A stretch of 64,000 nucleotides of DNA, taken from Pseudomonas mangrovi. Its GTDB lineage: Bacteria; Pseudomonadota; Gammaproteobacteria; Pseudomonadales; Pseudomonadaceae. The notes beneath the pieces are model-generated. The model was not told the origin of the DNA. It made no database searches and worked only from the letters and a program-made list of their open reading frames with translations. The stretch lies in contig NZ_QASN01000013.1 in assembly GCF_003052585.1 (NCBI RefSeq), forward strand, positions 62,001 through 126,000, written 5' to 3'. Positions 15,882-24,970 of this stretch are shown here, piece after piece. Each line of letters begins with the position of its first letter. The stretch's first letter is position 1. Both the position numbers and the translations under genes were made by a program.

Positions 15882-17672
15882 ATGATGTCCCGCCGCCACC
15901 TCCGCTACCTGCTGACGCTGCCCTGGCTGCTGCTCGGCCTGCTTACGCTGCCGCTCCAGGCGGCACTGCAACTGCAGGAAAACAGCCCGCCGCAGTCGCT
16001 CACCGCACAGGTCGAGTACCTCGCCGACCCGACAGGCACGCTGCGCCTTGATGACCTGCTGACCGCCAGCCAAGCGCCTGCATGGCGCCGCGCCAGCAAA
16101 CTCAACTTCGGCTATGTCGACGGCGCCATATGGCTGCGCCTGACGCTACAGTCGGTGCAGTCGCAAACCGGCGACTGGCGCCTGGAGTTCAGCTATCCGT
16201 CGCTAGATCGCATTACGCTGTTCGACGTCGGCAGCGACGGCGTTCGGCTCGGCCAGGCTGGTGACATGCTGCCGTTCCAGCAGCGCAGCGTCGCCAATCG
16301 CGCACCGGTGTTCGACATCCGCCTGCAACCGGGAGAGCGGCGCACGCTCTATGTCCGCGCCAGTTCCGAGGGAGCCATGACGCTGGACGGCACCCTGTAT
16401 GCACGCAACCAGCATGAGCGCCACAGTGTCGATGGCTACCTCGTGCACGCCATGTACTCAGGCACCCTGATAGCACTGGGTTGCTACAACCTGCTGCTGT
16501 TCTTCGCCCTGCGCGAACGCCCCTTCCTCTATTACGCGCTCTTCGTCAGTGCATTCTTCGTTGGCATCCTCGGCCTCAACGGTCTGGGCGCGCAGTTCCT
16601 CTGGAGCGGCGGCAACTGGTGGACCAACCGCGCGCTGCCGTTCGGCATCAATGCCGCCGCGGCGATCGGCCTGCTGTTCGCTCGCAGCTTTCTCGATACA
16701 GCGAAATGGATGCCGCGCGGCGATCGCTGGCTGCGCCTGGCGACGATTCTCCTCTCCGGCTGTGCCCTGGCGACCCTGCTGCTGCCGGTGCAACAGGCGC
16801 TGCAGCTGATGTCGATCTCGGGGCTGTGCATGTGTGTCTGCACGCTGATTACCGGCTTCGTCTGCGTACGCAAGGGCGCGCCGGGGGCCGCGCTGTTCCT
16901 GCTTGCCTGGCTGACCCTGCTGCTCGGCGCCAGCCTGCTGGCCTTGCGCAACTTTGCGCTGATCCCGAGCAACGCCTTCACCATGCACGCCATGCAGATC
17001 GGCTCGGCGCTGGAGATGATCCTGCTGTCGCTGGCGCTGGCCGCACGCTTCAACGAGCTCAAACGACAGAAGGAGCAGGTGCTGCAGAGTCACGAACGGC
17101 AACTGGAGCACCGCGTCGCCGAACGTACCGAGGCGCTCGAAGAGGCCAACCGGCAACTCAGTTCGATGGCCATGCAGGACGCGCTGACCCAGCTGGCCAA
17201 CCGCACCTCGCTGCAGCGCCAGCTGGACCAGGCGATCCAGCGGGCGAAGCGGCGCAACGAAACGCTGGCAGTGATGCTCATCGACCTGGATGGCTTCAAG
17301 CCGATCAACGATCTGCACGGCCACGAGCTGGGCGATCAGGTGCTGATCGAGATCGCCCGGCGACTGCGTGACTGCGCCCGGGACAGCGATCTGCCGGCGC
17401 GCCTGGGCGGCGACGAATTCGTCCTGATTTGCGAAGCCATCCATTCTGCCGAGCATGCCCTGGAGGTCGCTGAGCGCATCCTGACCGGACTGCACGCCCC
17501 GATCCTGCTGGGCGAACTCTGCCTGCAGGTCGGCGCCAGCATCGGCATCGTCCTCAGCCGCGGCGAAGAAAGCGGCACCACGCTGATCCGCCAGGCGGAT
17601 GCGGCGATGTACGCAGCCAAGGCCGCCGGCCGCAACCGGGTGATGCTCGCACATGCACTGAACAGAGCCTGA
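15882..17672 (+). CDS. Membrane diguanylate cyclase with 7TMR-DISM sensor
   Basis: Makes cyclic di-GMP from two GTP. Order of domains: signal peptide (residues 1-27), periplasmic 7TMR-DISM beta-sandwich (about 30-180), seven hydrophobic segments (about 190-385), a coiled coil rich in Glu and Arg (about 390-430), then a GGDEF domain with the intact active site RLGGDEFVLICEA. The RxxD inhibitory site five residues before GGDEF reads RDSD, so product inhibition is plausible. ATG 15882 or 15885 follows GAGAG at 15875-15879 and begins a proper signal peptide; a GTG at 15864 is less likely. The XRE-type regulator starts 95 bases downstream. Confidence 0.92.
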   Translation: MMSRRHLRYLLTLPWLLLGLLTLPLQAALQLQENSPPQSLTAQVEYLADPTGTLRLDDLLTASQAPAWRRASKLNFGYVDGAIWLRLTLQSVQSQTGDWRLEFSYPSLDRITLFDVGSDGVRLGQAGDMLPFQQRSVANRAPVFDIRLQPGERRTLYVRASSEGAMTLDGTLYARNQHERHSVDGYLVHAMYSGTLIALGCYNLLLFFALRERPFLYYALFVSAFFVGILGLNGLGAQFLWSGGNWWTNRALPFGINAAAAIGLLFARSFLDTAKWMPRGDRWLRLATILLSGCALATLLLPVQQALQLMSISGLCMCVCTLITGFVCVRKGAPGAALFLLAWLTLLLGASLLALRNFALIPSNAFTMHAMQIGSALEMILLSLALAARFNELKRQKEQVLQSHERQLEHRVAERTEALEEANRQLSSMAMQDALTQLANRTSLQRQLDQAIQRAKRRNETLAVMLIDLDGFKPINDLHGHELGDQVLIEIARRLRDCARDSDLPARLGGDEFVLICEAIHSAEHALEVAERILTGLHAPILLGELCLQVGASIGIVLSRGEESGTTLIRQADAAMYAAKAAGRNRVMLAHALNRA

Positions 17673-17767
17673 CGCCCTGGTGACGGGTGACTGGCGGCAG
17701 ACTGACGTGTCTTTTCATGTACCGAATCAGCACGCTTCCCGCTCCAGCAATCACCGGAGCACACCCC

Positions 17768-18223
17768 GTGGATCAGCAGATGAAAGTCGACTCGGAAAAA
17801 CTCAGATTGCTGCGCGAGACGCGCGGCTGGTCGCAGGAACACCTCGCCGCCGTGGCCGGCATCAGTGCACGCACCCTGCAGCGCATGGAGGCCGACGGCA
17901 GCGCCTCGGCGGACTCGCGCATGGCCGTGGCAGCAGCTCTGGGGCTGGACGTGGCGGAACTTTGCGCCGGTGCAGCATCTGCGCCGGCAGCCCACCCACG
18001 CATCGCGGCACCGGTCGTGCGCCTGCCTGGGGCCAAGCGGCGCGCCTGGCGTATCCATCTGACGCTCTATGTGCTGATCTGCGGCGCACTGCTGTTGGGC
18101 AACCTGCTCGCTAACGGCGCTCCCGGCTGGGCAGTCTGGCCCGCCCTCGGCTGGGGGCTCGGCGTGACGTTGCACGGCCTGCGCCTGAGACGTGCGCTGC
18201 CGACGCCACTCGTCGGCCGTTAG
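17768..18223 (+). CDS. XRE-family HTH protein with two C-terminal membrane segments
   Basis: N-terminal HTH of the XRE/Cro type at about residues 8-62 (LRLLRETRGWSQEHLAAVAG then ISARTLQRME), a linker of about 35 residues, then two hydrophobic helices (IHLTLYVLICGALLLGNLL and WAVWPALGWGLGVTLHGL), like proteins annotated as 2TM-domain regulators. It should bind DNA while anchored in the inner membrane. GTG 17768 is chosen because GGAG lies nine bases upstream; ATG 17780 is the alternative. A membrane protein gene follows at 18333 and may be its partner or target. Confidence 0.78.
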   Translation: MDQQMKVDSEKLRLLRETRGWSQEHLAAVAGISARTLQRMEADGSASADSRMAVAAALGLDVAELCAGAASAPAAHPRIAAPVVRLPGAKRRAWRIHLTLYVLICGALLLGNLLANGAPGWAVWPALGWGLGVTLHGLRLRRALPTPLVGR

Positions 18224-18332
18224 CGCTGCCACCATTCCGGGGGAGTGCCGCGCCGGGCGCCACGGGCGACACTCCCTCCCGAGCCACGGCAAGGAGCCGC
18301 TGGCGCCCGTTCAACCAAGGATGATCCTGCCC

Positions 18333-18731
18333 ATGACCCTGCAACCGCCGGAATACGACGATCCCGCACCGCTCACTCCACAGACCGCGGCAGACCACGC
18401 GGGATTGCCCGCGCAGCTGCTGATGCTGGGCATCGCGCTACTGCTCAACCTTCTATTGGCGGTGGCGATCATCGCTGCAGTGCCGCAGTTCGCGGACGTA
18501 TTTCGCAACTTCGGCGCGGAGCTGCCACTGGCGACCCGCCTGGCCATCCAGTTCTATCCGCTGGCGGCCGTGCTGCCGTTGCTGATACCGGTGGCCTGGT
18601 TTGTCTGGCCGAATCACGCGTCCCGTGGCCTGGGCGCGCTGCTCACCAGCATCGCCTGCATCCTGCTGGTGCCGCTGGCCTTCGGCTATGCCCTGTACCT
18701 GCCGATATTCCGGCTCGGTGAAGTCGTCTAG
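18333..18731 (+). CDS. Small integral membrane protein of unknown function
   Basis: A 132-residue protein with three hydrophobic segments (LLMLGIALLLNLLLAVAIIA, YPLAAVLPLLIPVAWFVW, LGALLTSIACILLVPLAFGY). No family recognised. AAGG at 18317-18320 fits the ATG at 18333; an in-frame ATG at 18321 is too close to it. It lies 109 bases after the membrane-anchored XRE regulator on the same strand, so co-regulation is plausible but unproven. Confidence 0.65.
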   Translation: MTLQPPEYDDPAPLTPQTAADHAGLPAQLLMLGIALLLNLLLAVAIIAAVPQFADVFRNFGAELPLATRLAIQFYPLAAVLPLLIPVAWFVWPNHASRGLGALLTSIACILLVPLAFGYALYLPIFRLGEVV

Positions 18732-18957
18732 GCGCCGCTGCCCGCAACACCTACCAGCCAGCGCCAAGAACCGCAGCGAAAAGCAGCGCACCCCGCCCTG
18801 AGCTGACATTCAGGCAACCGGGCCATCTGGCGGTAGGCCGGCAAGCGCGAAACATCCATTCTGCGCAGCAGCAGATGAGCGCTCTTCTCCGAGCCCCTGA
18901 CTGAGCCACGCTGATAGCGTCCTGCACAGCCCCGCCGAGCCCGGTTTTCGCGAGGTT

Positions 18958-19128
18958 CTAGCGCTCGCCCGGAGGCAACTGCTGCTCACTCGGCTGGTCG
19001 GCGGCGGTGTTCTGCAGCTTTTCGGCGTTGCGCTCGACCATATCGTGGCTGTCGTTTTCGCCATCAGGCGAACAGCCGGCGAGCAGGGCGCCACTCAGGG
19101 CAAGGCAGGCGAACAGGAATCGGGGCAT
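18958..19128 (-). CDS. Small lipoprotein (56 aa)
   Basis: Begins MPRFLFACLALSGALLAGCS with lipobox LLAGC, so mature at the Cys near residue 19, then a short hydrophilic tail (ERNAEKLQNTAADQPSEQQ) ending PPGER. A strong GGAGG precedes the ATG by 5 bases, which argues for real expression. Family unknown. It lies next to the HAD phosphatase on the same strand (76 bases downstream of it), so the two may share a transcript. Confidence 0.7.
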   Translation of the reverse strand: MPRFLFACLALSGALLAGCSPDGENDSHDMVERNAEKLQNTAADQPSEQQLPPGER

Positions 19129-19203
19129 GGGACCTCCACGGCGGGGCGCGAGATGCGCCCTTCTGCAGATGGACCGGTGTGCGCCAGTCGAGTTCGCCAG
19201 CGT

Positions 19204-20199
19204 TCAGCGCATCGCGGCCACTGCTGGCTCCTGCCTACAGGCGGCCACCGGCGTGGCGGCAACCACCTCGCGCAGGTGCTGGCGGTAGTCGCCCTGCAGT
19301 GCCTGGGTATCTTCCTTGCCGGCATGCTCGCCGATGATCCAGGTCTCCTGCTTCGGCAACCCGGCCTCGGCATAGGCGGTGATGTCGGTGGCGGCATTGC
19401 CGTAGGCACGAACGATGTTCAGCCCGACCTCCTCGCGCAGATAGCGGATGTAATCCGCCTTGTGCGCCACCGTGCCGCGACGGGTCGGAAAACCGCCGTA
19501 CATCTTGGTCCGGTAGTGCCAGGCCGGCAGTCCCTGCTCGTTCAGCCAGTCGCGGCCATCGCGGGTCACCCAGTAGGGCCGCGCGGTCAGGTAGAGGATG
19601 CGATAGCCCTTGTCCCGATACGCCTGCACCGTCTGCGCCGCCTGCTCGTAGGGCGTTGCCCGTCGCACGCCGGCGTAGTCGGCATAGGCCTCACCGTCGC
19701 TCAGGGTAAGGGTGCCGTCGATGTCGAAGAGCACCGCTTCGCGACCCGGCTCGACCACCGACAGCCAGCCGTCGGCACTGGAGCCATCGCCTTCCACACG
19801 CAGATGCACGCGGTAGTCGCCGAGCGGGCGCGGCGCCAGCTCCAGCTCGATCTTGCCGTCACTGTCGGTGGTGTGCACGCCAAGGCTCTCCCACTCCTGC
19901 ATGCCGCTGCCGAACAGCCAGGCCTGCACACGCTCGCCCTCCAGGTCCTTGTGCATGACCAGGTCGTAGTCGAACTTGGCGACCAGCCGCGCGCTCTGCC
20001 CCTCGGCGACCAGCACGTCGTGAACCATGTGCCAGGGCTGGTAGCGCTCGGCGAGTAGGCTGTTGTGCAGCTTGAGGAAGGGCTGCTGCTCCAGTGCCGG
20101 CAAGGGCGGCGCGGCCAGCGGCGCCTGGTAGTCGGGACAGGCCGCGTGAAGCATCAGCGGCAGGGCGGAGAACAGCGCGGCGATCATCCTGGACTTCAT
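19204..20199 (-). CDS. Exported HAD-superfamily phosphatase, lipin/LNS2-like
   Basis: Predicted exported enzyme of 331 residues. A signal peptide (MKSRMIAALFSALPLMLHAA) is followed by a beta-rich region of about 130 residues, then the HAD domain with motif I VLFDIDGTLTLSD and LYLTARPYW, as in lipin (LNS2) and phosphatidate-phosphatase-like proteins. The later motif YGNAATDITAYAEAGL corresponds to the acidic motif IV. Substrate is unknown; phosphatidate is a guess from the family. The start at 20199 is supported by AAGGA eight bases upstream; the first in-frame ATG at 20208 overlaps that site. Confidence 0.8.
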   Translation of the reverse strand: MKSRMIAALFSALPLMLHAACPDYQAPLAAPPLPALEQQPFLKLHNSLLAERYQPWHMVHDVLVAEGQSARLVAKFDYDLVMHKDLEGERVQAWLFGSGMQEWESLGVHTTDSDGKIELELAPRPLGDYRVHLRVEGDGSSADGWLSVVEPGREAVLFDIDGTLTLSDGEAYADYAGVRRATPYEQAAQTVQAYRDKGYRILYLTARPYWVTRDGRDWLNEQGLPAWHYRTKMYGGFPTRRGTVAHKADYIRYLREEVGLNIVRAYGNAATDITAYAEAGLPKQETWIIGEHAGKEDTQALQGDYRQHLREVVAATPVAACRQEPAVAAMR

Positions 20200-20323
20200 G
20201 TTCGGCATCCTTGAGGGCATCGATCGGCACCCGCCGTGCGACCGAGGGTAGCGACGCGGGCGAACCAGCAGGCGGTTGAGGTATCGAAGACTAATGCCGC
20301 ACGTCCGCCAGAGGAGCGCCAGA

Positions 20324-22771
20324 ATGCCACAGGAGCACCAGGAACACGCCGCCCGCATCGCCGAATTTCGCGACAAGGTTCTCTACAAGCTGACCTACTC
20401 GGTGGGCAAGGACCCCGAGCATGCTTTCACTCATGACTGGTTCGAGGCGGTCGCCCTGGCGACCCGCGACTATCTGGTCGACGACTGGATGGGCAACACC
20501 CGACGGATGTACGCCAGCGGCACCAAGCGGGTCTATTACCTCTCCCTGGAATTCCTCATCGGCCGGTTGCTGCTGGACAACCTGAGCAACCTCGGTCTGC
20601 TCGAGGTCGCCCGCGAAGCCCTGGCCGGCCTCGATGTGGACATCGACCAGATTCGCCAGCTGGAGCCGGATGCGGCCCTTGGCAACGGTGGCCTGGGCCG
20701 ACTGGCCGCCTGCTTCATGGAAAGCATGGCCACCCTCGGCGTCGCCGCCCACGGCTATGGCATTCGCTACGAGCACGGCCTGTTTCGCCAGGCCATCGTC
20801 GACGGCTGGCAGCAGGAGCAGACCGAAAGCTGGCTGGATTTCGGCAACCCCTGGGAGTTCGAACGCCCCGAGGTCAGCTACCTGATCGGGTTCGGCGGCA
20901 GCGTCTCGGCGATCCCCGGCGAGGGCGAGCCGCGCCACTTCTGGCACTGGGCCGAAGGCGTGCGTGCCGTGGCCTACGACACGCCGATCGCCGGCTGGCG
21001 CGGCAACAGCGTCAATACCCTGCGCCTGTGGCGCGCACGCGCCGAAGGCGAACTGCATCTGGAGCGCTTCAATGCCGGCGACCACGTCGGTGCGGTGGAG
21101 GAGGAAGCCCGCGCGGAAGCCATCTCCCGTGTCCTCTACCCGGCCGACAGCACCGAGGCCGGCCAGGAGCTGCGTCTGCGCCAGGAGTACTTCTTCGTCT
21201 CCGCCTCGCTGCAGGACCTGATGCGCCGTCATCTCAAGCAGCATGGCGACCTCGACCTGCTGCCGCAGAAGGCGGCGATCCAGCTCAACGACACGCATCC
21301 GGCGATTGCCGTGGCCGAGCTGATGCGCATCCTCGTCGATGTGCATGCCGTGCCCTGGAGTCGCGCCTGGCAGCTCACCGTCGGCACCCTGGCGTATACC
21401 AACCACACGCTGCTGCCCGAGGCACTGGAAACCTGGTCCGCCGGGCTGATGGAGCGCATGCTGCCGCGGCACATGCAGATCATCTATCTGATCAACGCCG
21501 AGCACATCGACTCGCTACGTGCCCGCGACATCCACGATTTCGAACTGCTGCGCGCGGTATCACTGATCGAAGAGGATCAGGGCCGCCGCGTGCGCATGGG
21601 CAACCTGGCCTTCCTCGGCTCGCACAGCGTCAACGGCGTATCGGCGCTGCATACCGAGCTGATGCGCAAGACGGTGTTCTCGCACCTGCACGCGCTCTAC
21701 CCGCAACGCATCAACAGCAAGACCAACGGCATCACCTTCCGCCGCTGGCTGTTCCAGGCCAACCCGCGACTGACCGCGCTGCTGGTCGAGCAACTGGGCG
21801 AGGAGCTGCTCGACCGCCCGGACGAGTTGCTGGTCAATCTGCGTGCCGATGCGGACAAGAGCGCTCTACGCAAACGATTCGCCGAACAACGACAGCTGGC
21901 GAAGCTGTCGCTGTGCAGTCTGGTGCAGGATCGCATCGGTCTGCAGCTCGACCCGAGCGCGCTGTTCGACGTCCAGGTCAAACGCATCCACGAGTACAAG
22001 CGCCAACTACTCAATCTGCTACACACGGTCGCCCTGTACCAGGCGATGCGCGACGAGCCGACCACGGCCTGGGTACCGCGGGTGAAGATCCTTGCCGGCA
22101 AGGCCGCTGCCAGTTACCAGCAGGCCAAGCTGGTCATCAAGCTGGCCAACGACATCGCCCGCACCATCAACCACGATCCGACCCTGCGCGGCCAGCTCAA
22201 GGTGGTGTTCCTGCCCAACTACAACGTCAGCCTGGCGGAGCAGATCATTCCGGCGGCCGACCTCTCCGAGCAGATTTCCACCGCCGGCATGGAGGCGTCG
22301 GGTACCAGCAACATGAAGTTCGCCCTGAATGGCGCGCTGACCATCGGCACCCTCGATGGCGCCAACGTCGAGATGCTCGAGCGCATCGGCGACGAGCACA
22401 TGTTCATCTTCGGCCTCAACGCCCGCCAGGTGGAGATGCGGCGCCAGGAGGGGCCGGTGGCCGGCGAAGTGGCGATCAGCGCATCGCCACGCCTGCACGA
22501 GGTGCTTCAGGCGATTCGCAGCGGCGTGTTCTCGCCGGACGATCCAGCCCGCTATACCGGCCTGGTCGACAGCCTGATCTGGAACGACCACTTCATGGTC
22601 TGCGCCGACTTCGACGCCTACTGGCAGGCCCAGGCCGAGGTCGAGGAGCGCTGGCGTGACCCGCGCCAGTGGTGGCGCTCGGCACTGATGAATTGCGCCG
22701 GCACGGGCTGGTTTTCCTCCGACCGCACCATTCGTGAGTACGCGCGGGAAATCTGGGGGGTACTGGAGTGA
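20324..22771 (+). CDS. glgP: Glycogen/starch/alpha-glucan phosphorylase
   Basis: Releases glucose-1-phosphate from glycogen or maltodextrin using phosphate and pyridoxal phosphate. Length 815 matches the family. Visible are the substrate and active-site segments LEFLIGRLL and LGNGGLGRLAACF, and the PLP region EASGTSNMKFALNGALTIGT, whose Lys in NMKF binds the cofactor. GAGGAG seven bases before ATG 20324 fixes the start. Single gene, divergent from the HAD phosphatase. It works in carbon storage turnover; no other glycogen genes are in this window. Confidence 0.95.
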   Translation: MPQEHQEHAARIAEFRDKVLYKLTYSVGKDPEHAFTHDWFEAVALATRDYLVDDWMGNTRRMYASGTKRVYYLSLEFLIGRLLLDNLSNLGLLEVAREALAGLDVDIDQIRQLEPDAALGNGGLGRLAACFMESMATLGVAAHGYGIRYEHGLFRQAIVDGWQQEQTESWLDFGNPWEFERPEVSYLIGFGGSVSAIPGEGEPRHFWHWAEGVRAVAYDTPIAGWRGNSVNTLRLWRARAEGELHLERFNAGDHVGAVEEEARAEAISRVLYPADSTEAGQELRLRQEYFFVSASLQDLMRRHLKQHGDLDLLPQKAAIQLNDTHPAIAVAELMRILVDVHAVPWSRAWQLTVGTLAYTNHTLLPEALETWSAGLMERMLPRHMQIIYLINAEHIDSLRARDIHDFELLRAVSLIEEDQGRRVRMGNLAFLGSHSVNGVSALHTELMRKTVFSHLHALYPQRINSKTNGITFRRWLFQANPRLTALLVEQLGEELLDRPDELLVNLRADADKSALRKRFAEQRQLAKLSLCSLVQDRIGLQLDPSALFDVQVKRIHEYKRQLLNLLHTVALYQAMRDEPTTAWVPRVKILAGKAAASYQQAKLVIKLANDIARTINHDPTLRGQLKVVFLPNYNVSLAEQIIPAADLSEQISTAGMEASGTSNMKFALNGALTIGTLDGANVEMLERIGDEHMFIFGLNARQVEMRRQEGPVAGEVAISASPRLHEVLQAIRSGVFSPDDPARYTGLVDSLIWNDHFMVCADFDAYWQAQAEVEERWRDPRQWWRSALMNCAGTGWFSSDRTIREYAREIWGVLE

Positions 22772-22863
22772 GCGCACGCCGATAGTGGAACCGGATACCG
22801 GAAAGGCAGCGCAGTCGCGGCTATCCTTGCGCATCCCGCCCAGAGATTCACAAGGATATGCCC

Positions 22864-23322
22864 ATGAAACGCCTGCTCGCCCTCCTGCTGGTCCTTGCCG
22901 CGCCACTGAGCTTCGCCGACCAGAACCTGACCAAGGACAGCGTCACCGCCCTCCTCCAGCAAGTCACCCAGGCCGCCAATGCCAAGGATCTGGATACCTT
23001 GTCTCGCTACCTGAGCGAGGACTTCAAGGTCGAGATCGAGGTGCCTCAGGCACCGGAGGAAAATGTCAGCATGGACCTCACCGAATATCGCGAAGCGGTG
23101 GCCGCCACCTGGGCCCTTGCCGAGCAGTACAGCATCGAGGTGAAGATCGACGAAGTCAGCATCCTGGACGGTGGCCAGCGGGCCGTGGCCCGCAGCCGGG
23201 TCAGCGAGACGCTGTTGGTCGAGGGGGAGAACCTGAATACCGAAAGCCGCGAGGAGCTGCAGGTCCAACTGCGCGATGGCGCCCCGCGCATCACCCACGT
23301 CAAGGCCATCGTCGACCTCTGA
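22864..23322 (+). CDS. Exported NTF2-like small protein
   Basis: A signal peptide (MKRLLALLLVLAAPLSFA) precedes a 130-residue alpha+beta domain beginning SVTALLQQVTQAANAKDLDT and containing the LxxYLSEDFKVEIE pattern of SnoaL/NTF2-like folds, which serve as binding or enzymatic cups. No catalytic residues can be assigned. ATG 22864 has AAGGA seven bases upstream; the ATG at 22858 overlaps that site. The gene follows glgP by 92 bases and may be transcribed with it or separately. Confidence 0.7.
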   Translation: MKRLLALLLVLAAPLSFADQNLTKDSVTALLQQVTQAANAKDLDTLSRYLSEDFKVEIEVPQAPEENVSMDLTEYREAVAATWALAEQYSIEVKIDEVSILDGGQRAVARSRVSETLLVEGENLNTESREELQVQLRDGAPRITHVKAIVDL

Positions 23323-23368
23323 GCGAACGGCCCACAGGCTCCGCGCCCCACCTGGCGGAGCCTCTTCC

Positions 23369-23863
23369 TCAGGCCTGGCGCTCCAGCCAGGTCAGATAGA
23401 GCCTTAGATCGAACTCGCGCTGGTGGTAGTCCTCCAGCATGTGCCGGCACAACTGGTAGAACGCCTTGTTGTGCTCGGCTTCCTTCAGGTGCGCCAGCTC
23501 GTGCACCACGATCATCTCGAGAAATTCCGGCGCCGCATGGCGGAACAGCGCTGCCACGCGAATCTCCTTCTTCGCCTTCAGCTTGCCACCCTGCACCCGT
23601 GACACGGCGCTGTGCAGCCCGAGCGCGCGATGGGTCAGGTCCAGCCGGTTGTCGTAGAGCACCTTGTCGATCGCCGGGGCGTTACGCAGATGACGCTGGC
23701 GCAGCTCGTTGACGAAGGCATACAGCGCCTTGTCCGACTGGATCGCGTGACGCTGCGGATAACGGCTGGCCAGGTAGTCAGCGAGACCATCGCGCGCGAT
23801 CAGCCGGCGTACCGACTCCAGCACCTCCGGCGCATAACCCTGCAGATAGCGAAGCGGCTCCAA
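23369..23863 (-). CDS. YgjP-like (M48-type) metallopeptidase domain protein
   Basis: Carries the zinc-metalloprotease motif VVHELAHLKEAEHNKAFYQL, that is HExxH followed by a third His in ExxH position. Upstream it has RALGLHSAVSRVQGGKLKAKK, the pattern of the YgjP/DUF45 family. Soluble, cytoplasmic, about 164 residues. Homologs start near PLRYLQGYAPE, which here matches a TTG at 23863 with GGAG seven bases upstream; an ATG far upstream at 23938 would add an unconserved arginine-rich piece. Substrate unknown. Confidence 0.8.
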   Translation of the reverse strand: MEPLRYLQGYAPEVLESVRRLIARDGLADYLASRYPQRHAIQSDKALYAFVNELRQRHLRNAPAIDKVLYDNRLDLTHRALGLHSAVSRVQGGKLKAKKEIRVAALFRHAAPEFLEMIVVHELAHLKEAEHNKAFYQLCRHMLEDYHQREFDLRLYLTWLERQA

Positions 23864-23938
23864 GGCGGTCTCCGGGAAGCGAAAAGGCTGGCGAGTATAA
23901 CGACCCCGAATCGCCAATGGCGGCCCTCGCCGCAGCAC

Positions 23939-24283
23939 TCGCCAGTCCCGTTGGTCGCCAGGCGCAGACCGCGAATAGACACAACGAAAATTTGACGCGC
24001 GTCACAATATTAGGCGTGGCGCGGTTTTCAGGAGAGGGGGACGCCGGCGCGAAAAATACCAATGTTTTTTTGACGCCCATATCCTGACGGACGGATTAAC
24101 TAGCCGCGCATTGCTTGCCCTATAAAGCGCTTGCCGGCCATTCGGGCTCGGCGGCTGACAGCGCCGAGGCGCTCCAGCCAAACCTGTTCGCGTGACACTG
24201 GCCGGAATGCCGAGTAGCAGTACTGTCTCATGGCCGAGACGTGGCCCCGACTGAAGCAGTTTCTCACCCTGGAGAATCAGTCA
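23939..24283. other. Intergenic region before the alginate lyase
   Basis: About 345 bases with no gene. It contains AT-richer patches (around 23985-24010 and 24055-24110) that could hold a promoter. A GGAG at 24271-24274 is the ribosome site of the lyase. No recognisable operator. Confidence 0.4.
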
Positions 24284-24958
24284 ATGATCGATCTCAACAC
24301 CTGGAACCTCAGCATTCCGGTCGGCCAGCCGGCAATGACCATCAGCTCACCCGCTCTGGCTGCCGGCTATCAGGACCGTTACTTCCAGAACATCCGAGGC
24401 AAGTTGTTCTTTTTCACCCCGATCGCCGGCAGCACCACCACCGCCAACTCCCACTACCCACGAACCGAACTGCGTGAAACTCAGGCCGATGGCCGTGTGC
24501 GCAACTGGACTTATCCGAGCGGCGACCATTATCTGCGCACCGGCGTAACCGTTACCCAGGTGCCATCAAGCGGGCGCATCGTCATCGGCCAGATTCATGC
24601 CTACCAGCAGCTCACGCCGATGATGAAACTGGAATATCGCATGAGCCCAACCACCGGCATCGGTAGTGTCGTAGCGATTGTCCGCCTCACCCCGGCCGGC
24701 AAGAACCTGGTCTACACCATCGGCAACGAGATCCAGCTCAACCAAAGATTCACCTATGTGGTATCGCTGTCGAACAAGGGCCTCATGAGCATCTGGGTCA
24801 ACAAGAGCAAATGGAGCACTCCGGTGGGTGAGGAATGGTCCACCTATCCGCTGTACTTCAAGGCCGGTGTCTACGCCCAGGACAACCATGACAGCGGCGG
24901 CGAAGCGGGCGCCGCAGTGTTCGACAATCTGCGCGTCGAACACCTGCCGCTGCAGTAA
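24284..24958 (+). CDS. Polysaccharide lyase family 7 alginate lyase without visible signal peptide
   Basis: Cleaves alginate (poly-mannuronate/guluronate) by beta-elimination in a beta-jelly-roll fold. The three PL7 signature blocks are present in order: RTELRE (about residue 61), GQIHA (about 102, with catalytic His) and YFKAGVYAQ (about 196). The whole 224-residue product is the catalytic domain. From ATG 24284 (GGAG nine bases upstream) the protein begins MIDLNTWNLSIPVG, directly the fold. An upstream in-frame ATG at 24230 adds 18 residues that also do not form a signal peptide. It is not near other alginate genes. Confidence 0.92.
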   Translation: MIDLNTWNLSIPVGQPAMTISSPALAAGYQDRYFQNIRGKLFFFTPIAGSTTTANSHYPRTELRETQADGRVRNWTYPSGDHYLRTGVTVTQVPSSGRIVIGQIHAYQQLTPMMKLEYRMSPTTGIGSVVAIVRLTPAGKNLVYTIGNEIQLNQRFTYVVSLSNKGLMSIWVNKSKWSTPVGEEWSTYPLYFKAGVYAQDNHDSGGEAGAAVFDNLRVEHLPLQ

Positions 24959-24970
24959 CCCAGGCCTGCC

